A stretch of DNA of 15,658 nt from DASYYE01 sp035946955 (GTDB lineage Bacteria; Actinomycetota; Actinomycetes; Streptosporangiales; Streptosporangiaceae), in contig DASYYE010000525.1 in the NCBI GenBank assembly GCA_035946955.1, positions 1 through 15,658 on the forward strand, written 5' to 3'. Position 1 is the first letter of the stretch; the number at the start of each line of letters is the position of its first letter. The notes beneath the pieces are model-generated. The model worked only from the letters and a program-made list of their open reading frames with translations. It was not told where the DNA came from and ran no database searches. The translations under genes were made by a program, and so were the position numbers. Shown here piece after piece: positions 13,710 through 15,658 of the stretch.

Positions 13710-14037
13710 CACCACCGTCGCGCCCAGCGGCACCGGCTGTGCCGAGTGCGAGGCCGCCGGAGGGTGGTGGCTGCACCTGCGGCGGTGCGCCCAGTGCGGG
13801 CACATCGGCTGCTGCGACAACTCGCCGTCCCAGCACGCGACCGCCCATGCCCGGGCCAGTGGCCATCCCCTGATCCAGAGCTTCGAGCCGGGCGAGACCT
13901 GGTTCTGGAGCTACCAGACTGACGAGTTCTATGAAGGCGGCCCAGAGCTGGCGCCTCCCCAGCACCATCCACTCAGCCAGACGGTCCCCGGCCCCGCCGA
14001 CCGTGTCCCCCCCGACTGGCGTTCCAAGCTGAACTAG
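13687..14037 (+). CDS. Small UBP-type zinc-finger protein
   Basis: 116 residues. The UBP (ZnF-UBP/BUZ) zinc-binding pattern is visible: C18-x2-C21, C34-x2-C37, C42, with His50, His54 and His60 in QHATAHARASGHP. The conserved aromatic tail ETWFWSYQTDEFYE follows. In eukaryotes this fold grips the free C-terminal Gly-Gly of ubiquitin; in bacteria the ligand is unknown to me. The ATG at 13687 lies inside the last 23 nt of the kinase gene, with AAGGAG 7 nt upstream, so translation is coupled to the kinase. The protein continues with a Pro-rich tail and ends at a TAG. It is probably a functional partner of the kinase/flavoprotein pair; its role is not established. Confidence 0.85.
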   Translation: MTSIPGVDTTVAPSGTGCAECEAAGGWWLHLRRCAQCGHIGCCDNSPSQHATAHARASGHPLIQSFEPGETWFWSYQTDEFYEGGPELAPPQHHPLSQTVPGPADRVPPDWRSKLN

Positions 14038-14042
14038 GGGTG

Positions 14043-14067
14043 CTGCCACACTGACGCCACTTGGCAG
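14043..14067 (+). terminator. Weak hairpin after the zinc-finger gene
   Basis: CTGCCA (14043-14048) and TGGCAG (14062-14067) form a 6-bp stem with a 13-nt loop just after the stop codon, without a T-run. The loop contains the first TGACGCCA site of the downstream array, so it may be part of that operator rather than a terminator. Confidence 0.28.
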
Positions 14068-14126
14068 TCGAGATGACGTCATACTGACGCTTGACTGACG
14101 TCATGGATGATGTCATTATGGCGTCA
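14052..14126. promoter_or_regulatory. Helically phased operator array of TGACGTCA-like sites
   Basis: The palindrome TGACGTCA occurs perfectly at 14074 and 14096, and with one mismatch at 14052 (TGACGCCA), 14108 (TGATGTCA) and 14119 (TGGCGTCA). A decayed copy is at 14085 (TGACGCTT). Start-to-start distances are 22, 11, 11, 12 and 11 bp, so all sites lie on about the same helical face. The array covers the -35 and -10 of the next gene and ends on its start codon, as expected for cooperative repression. The likely binder is the ribbon-helix-helix protein encoded immediately downstream. Confidence 0.65.
14091..14119 (+). promoter_or_regulatory. Leaderless promoter of the ribbon-helix-helix gene
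   Basis: TTGACT (14091-14096) and CATTAT (14114-14119) are separated by 17 bp. The expected transcription start, 6-7 nt after the -10 box, falls on or next to the A of the ATG at 14126. No Shine-Dalgarno precedes that ATG, so a leaderless mRNA is predicted, a common situation in actinobacteria. Confidence 0.6.
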
Positions 14127-14623
14127 TGGAGTTGTCAGAGTATGTCGCAGGGCTGCGGACGGAGCTGGAGTCTGTCGGCCAGATCGGAGGCGAGGAGGCG
14201 GCGCGTGCCGTCCGCCTGATCGCCCATGGGCTGGAGCCCGCAGTCCGGCTCACATTGCTGGACGTGCTGTCGGCGGCAGCCGCGGAGATCACGTCCCGGC
14301 TGGACGGGACAGCCGTCGAAGTGCGGCTGTCCGGCGGGGAGCCCTCGTTCGCCATCCAGCACGCCGCACCGCCCGTGCCAGCCGAACCGTCCTCGTCGCC
14401 CGGGGCCGACGAGGCCGATGACACCGGCACAGCCCGGGTGACCCTGCGGCTGTCCGAAAGCCTCAAGTCACGGATCGAGGGCGCGGCGGCCGAAGACGGA
14501 GTCTCGGTCAACAACTGGCTGGTCCGCGCCGCACGGCGGGCCCTGGACGGACCCGACACGAGTGCCACATCCACCTTCCGCCGTGGGCCCGGCCAGCGGT
14601 TCACGGGCTTCGCACGCAGCTGA
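14126..14623 (+). CDS. Ribbon-helix-helix (HicB-antitoxin-like) regulator
   Basis: 165 residues. The helical N-terminus (MELSEYVAGLRTELESV...VRLTLLDVLSAAAAEITSRL) resembles the conserved N-terminal part of the actinobacterial proteins annotated as HicB-family antitoxins that precede DUF4097 genes. A disordered Pro/Ser/Asp-rich linker (about 80-100) follows. The C-terminal ribbon-helix-helix is TARVTLRLSESLKSRIEGAAAEDGVSVNNWLVRAARRALDG (about 102-142): a beta strand with alternating residues, then two helices with the SVNNWLVRA turn. It should dimerise and bind DNA, and the palindromic array over its own promoter fits autorepression. The tail has the FTGF motif typical of this group. There is no HicA-like toxin gene next to it, so a toxin-antitoxin role is doubtful. 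The DUF4097 gene follows after 30 nt. Confidence 0.8.
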   Translation: MELSEYVAGLRTELESVGQIGGEEAARAVRLIAHGLEPAVRLTLLDVLSAAAAEITSRLDGTAVEVRLSGGEPSFAIQHAAPPVPAEPSSSPGADEADDTGTARVTLRLSESLKSRIEGAAAEDGVSVNNWLVRAARRALDGPDTSATSTFRRGPGQRFTGFARS

Positions 14624-14653
14624 CGAGCTGTCAGCAGAAAAAGGAGACCTTCC

Positions 14654-15373
14654 ATGGCGACATGGGAATACCCCGTGAGCGAGCCCGCCGAGGTGCGGGT
14701 CCGCATCCCCGATGGGGACATCACAGTGACAGCGGCGCCGACCGAGACCGTCACGGTCGAGGTGACACCCAGCGGAAGAAGCTCACTGGATGACATCGAC
14801 GTCGACTTCGACGCAGGTGTGGTGAGCGTCATCGCACGCAAGCGGACCGGGCTCATGAGCATGCGGTCCGGCTCATTCGACGTGGACGTGACGGTCCCGG
14901 AGGGTTCTGCCTGCCGGGTTGACACCGCCGCGGGTGACGTGGACTGCCGGGGCGAACTCGGCTCGCTCATCGTGACCACGGCCAGCGGTGACACCAATGC
15001 CGAGCGCGTCTCGGGCACGGCCGAGGTCAGCACGGCATCGGGCGACGTCCGGCTCGGCCGGGCCGGGGACGTGCAGGCCAAGACGGTCTCCGGTGACGTC
15101 CACGTGGACACCGCAGGCGGCGACGTGACCTGCCACTCGGTCAGCGGCGACGTGTGGGTCGGGCAAGTGCGAACCGGCTACACCAAGGCCACGACCACCT
15201 CCGGGGACATCACGGTGACCGTGGTACCCGGCCTGAACCTGCGGCTCGACCTCTCGACGCTGTCCGGGGACATGAGCAGCGAGTTGGCGGAGTCTGGCGG
15301 TGACGGCGAGATCGCCGTCACCCTCACCTGCCACACGCTCAGCGGCGACATCCGCCTGAAGCGCGCTTCCTAG
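14654..15373 (+). CDS. DUF4097-family beta-strand repeat protein
   Basis: 239 residues, no signal peptide and no membrane helix, so probably cytoplasmic. A short N-terminal domain (EVRVRIPDGDITVTAAPTETVTVEV) is followed by repeats of about 18 residues, each marked by SGD or a close variant followed by a hydrophobic strand. SGD occurs at about residues 111, 129, 146, 164, 183, 204 and 230, with AGD or GGD variants between. This pattern predicts a beta-helix-like stack. AAGGAG lies 7 nt before the ATG. It is co-directional with and 30 nt after the ribbon-helix-helix gene, a pairing seen in many actinomycetes, and is likely controlled by the same operator. Biochemical function of the family is not known to me. 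Confidence 0.85.
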   Translation: MATWEYPVSEPAEVRVRIPDGDITVTAAPTETVTVEVTPSGRSSLDDIDVDFDAGVVSVIARKRTGLMSMRSGSFDVDVTVPEGSACRVDTAAGDVDCRGELGSLIVTTASGDTNAERVSGTAEVSTASGDVRLGRAGDVQAKTVSGDVHVDTAGGDVTCHSVSGDVWVGQVRTGYTKATTTSGDITVTVVPGLNLRLDLSTLSGDMSSELAESGGDGEIAVTLTCHTLSGDIRLKRAS

Positions 15374-15422
15374 GTCCACAACCCAAACCAGCTCGTCCAC
15401 AACCCCAGCCCGCCCACGCGGG
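15374..15422. repeat. Short direct repeat and small hairpin after the DUF4097 gene
   Basis: GTCCACAACCC occurs at 15374-15384 and 15395-15405, two turns of the helix apart (21 bp). It is followed by a 5-bp hairpin, CCCGC (15409-15413) with GCGGG (15418-15422). It may include a weak terminator or a regulator site for the next gene; nothing stronger can be said. Confidence 0.3.
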
Positions 15423-15482
15423 GGCCACGGGGCGAGACCAGCCTTGCCACCCACTGGTGTGCGCAACCGTCCAGGAGAAGAC

Positions 15483-15658
15483 ATGCACCCCTACCTGCTA
15501 GAGCAGCTAGCCAACGACCACAATCGTGAGCTGCGCCGATCGGCTTCCCCGCGCCAGCGCGCAACCCCGGTCAAGCACAGCAAGCCAGCCCAGGCCGCCC
15601 GGAACCGCGCCGGGTGGATCCTGGTCGAACTCGGCCTCAGGCTCACCAGCACCGCTGG
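15483..15658 (+). CDS. Small basic protein, 3' end cut by window
   Basis: The first 58 codons are visible, beginning MHPYLLEQLANDHNRELRRSA and continuing with an Arg/Lys/Ala-rich stretch (PRQRATPVKHSKPAQAARNRAG), then a hydrophobic WILVELGLRL segment. An AGGAG at 15473-15477 is 5 nt before the ATG, which supports this start. It resembles the many short, basic actinobacterial proteins with an N-terminal 'HPYL..LA..H...L' helix whose function is not known. It runs off the end of the window, so its full length is unknown. Confidence 0.62.
   Translation, partial: MHPYLLEQLANDHNRELRRSASPRQRATPVKHSKPAQAARNRAGWILVELGLRLTSTA

Noticed and set aside
11431..13820. Long minus-strand open frames opposite the flavoprotein and kinase genes
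   Set aside because: Composition is antisense shadow (Arg/His/Val/Gly-rich) and the plus strand has unambiguous motifs throughout.
14126..15373. HicAB toxin-antitoxin module
   Set aside because: No HicA-like small double-stranded-RNA-binding toxin is present; the partner is a 239-residue DUF4097 repeat protein, so only the ribbon-helix-helix similarity is kept.

Overview
This is high-GC DNA with strongly GC-biased third codon positions, GTG starts and actinobacterial gene families: an encapsulin/DyP pair, a CU044_5270-type protein behind an ECF sigma factor, a HicB-like/DUF4097 pair, and a response-regulator/thioredoxin-reductase fusion. It fits a chromosomal segment of a filamentous actinomycete (Streptomyces/Streptosporangiales-like). 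No rRNA, tRNA, transposase, integrase, phage gene or CRISPR array is visible. Product names rest on motif recognition by eye; no database search was run.

Left part (1-5199). On the minus strand, an alkaline-phosphatase-fold membrane protein lies just upstream of a 1-acyl-glycerol-3-phosphate acyltransferase (PlsC-like, cut by the window edge). Divergent from them, behind a canonical promoter, is a six-helix membrane protein resembling the acetate/succinate channel family (GPR1/FUN34/YaaH). Then come a C5-cytosine DNA methyltransferase and a Vsr-type mismatch endonuclease, spaced like an operon, with no restriction enzyme beside them.

Middle (5189-10114), all minus strand. An ECF sigma factor is followed almost without gap by a membrane-anchored CU044_5270-type protein, then by a secreted beta-propeller built of eight 42-residue YVTN-like repeats. 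The propeller gene has an unusual leader with competing inverted repeats. Upstream of the sigma factor, a dye-decolourising peroxidase carrying an encapsulin cargo-loading peptide overlaps a family 1 encapsulin shell gene by ATGA: a peroxidase nanocompartment.

Right part (10495-15658), all plus strand. Divergent from the peroxidase/encapsulin pair is a tightly overlapping three-gene unit: (i) a receiver + thioredoxin-fold + thioredoxin-reductase-like fusion that lacks the CxxC disulfide, (ii) a cNMP-binding-domain histidine kinase, and (iii) a small UBP-type zinc-finger protein. It looks like a two-component pathway whose output is a flavoenzyme rather than DNA binding. Next is a pair made of a ribbon-helix-helix (HicB-antitoxin-like) regulator and a DUF4097 repeat protein. 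The regulator gene appears leaderless and sits under a roughly 11-bp-phased array of TGACGTCA-like sites, a probable autoregulatory operator. The window ends inside a short basic protein gene.

The least familiar material is the kinase/flavoprotein-fusion/UBP-finger unit facing the peroxidase encapsulin, the phased operator array, and the beta-propeller leader.
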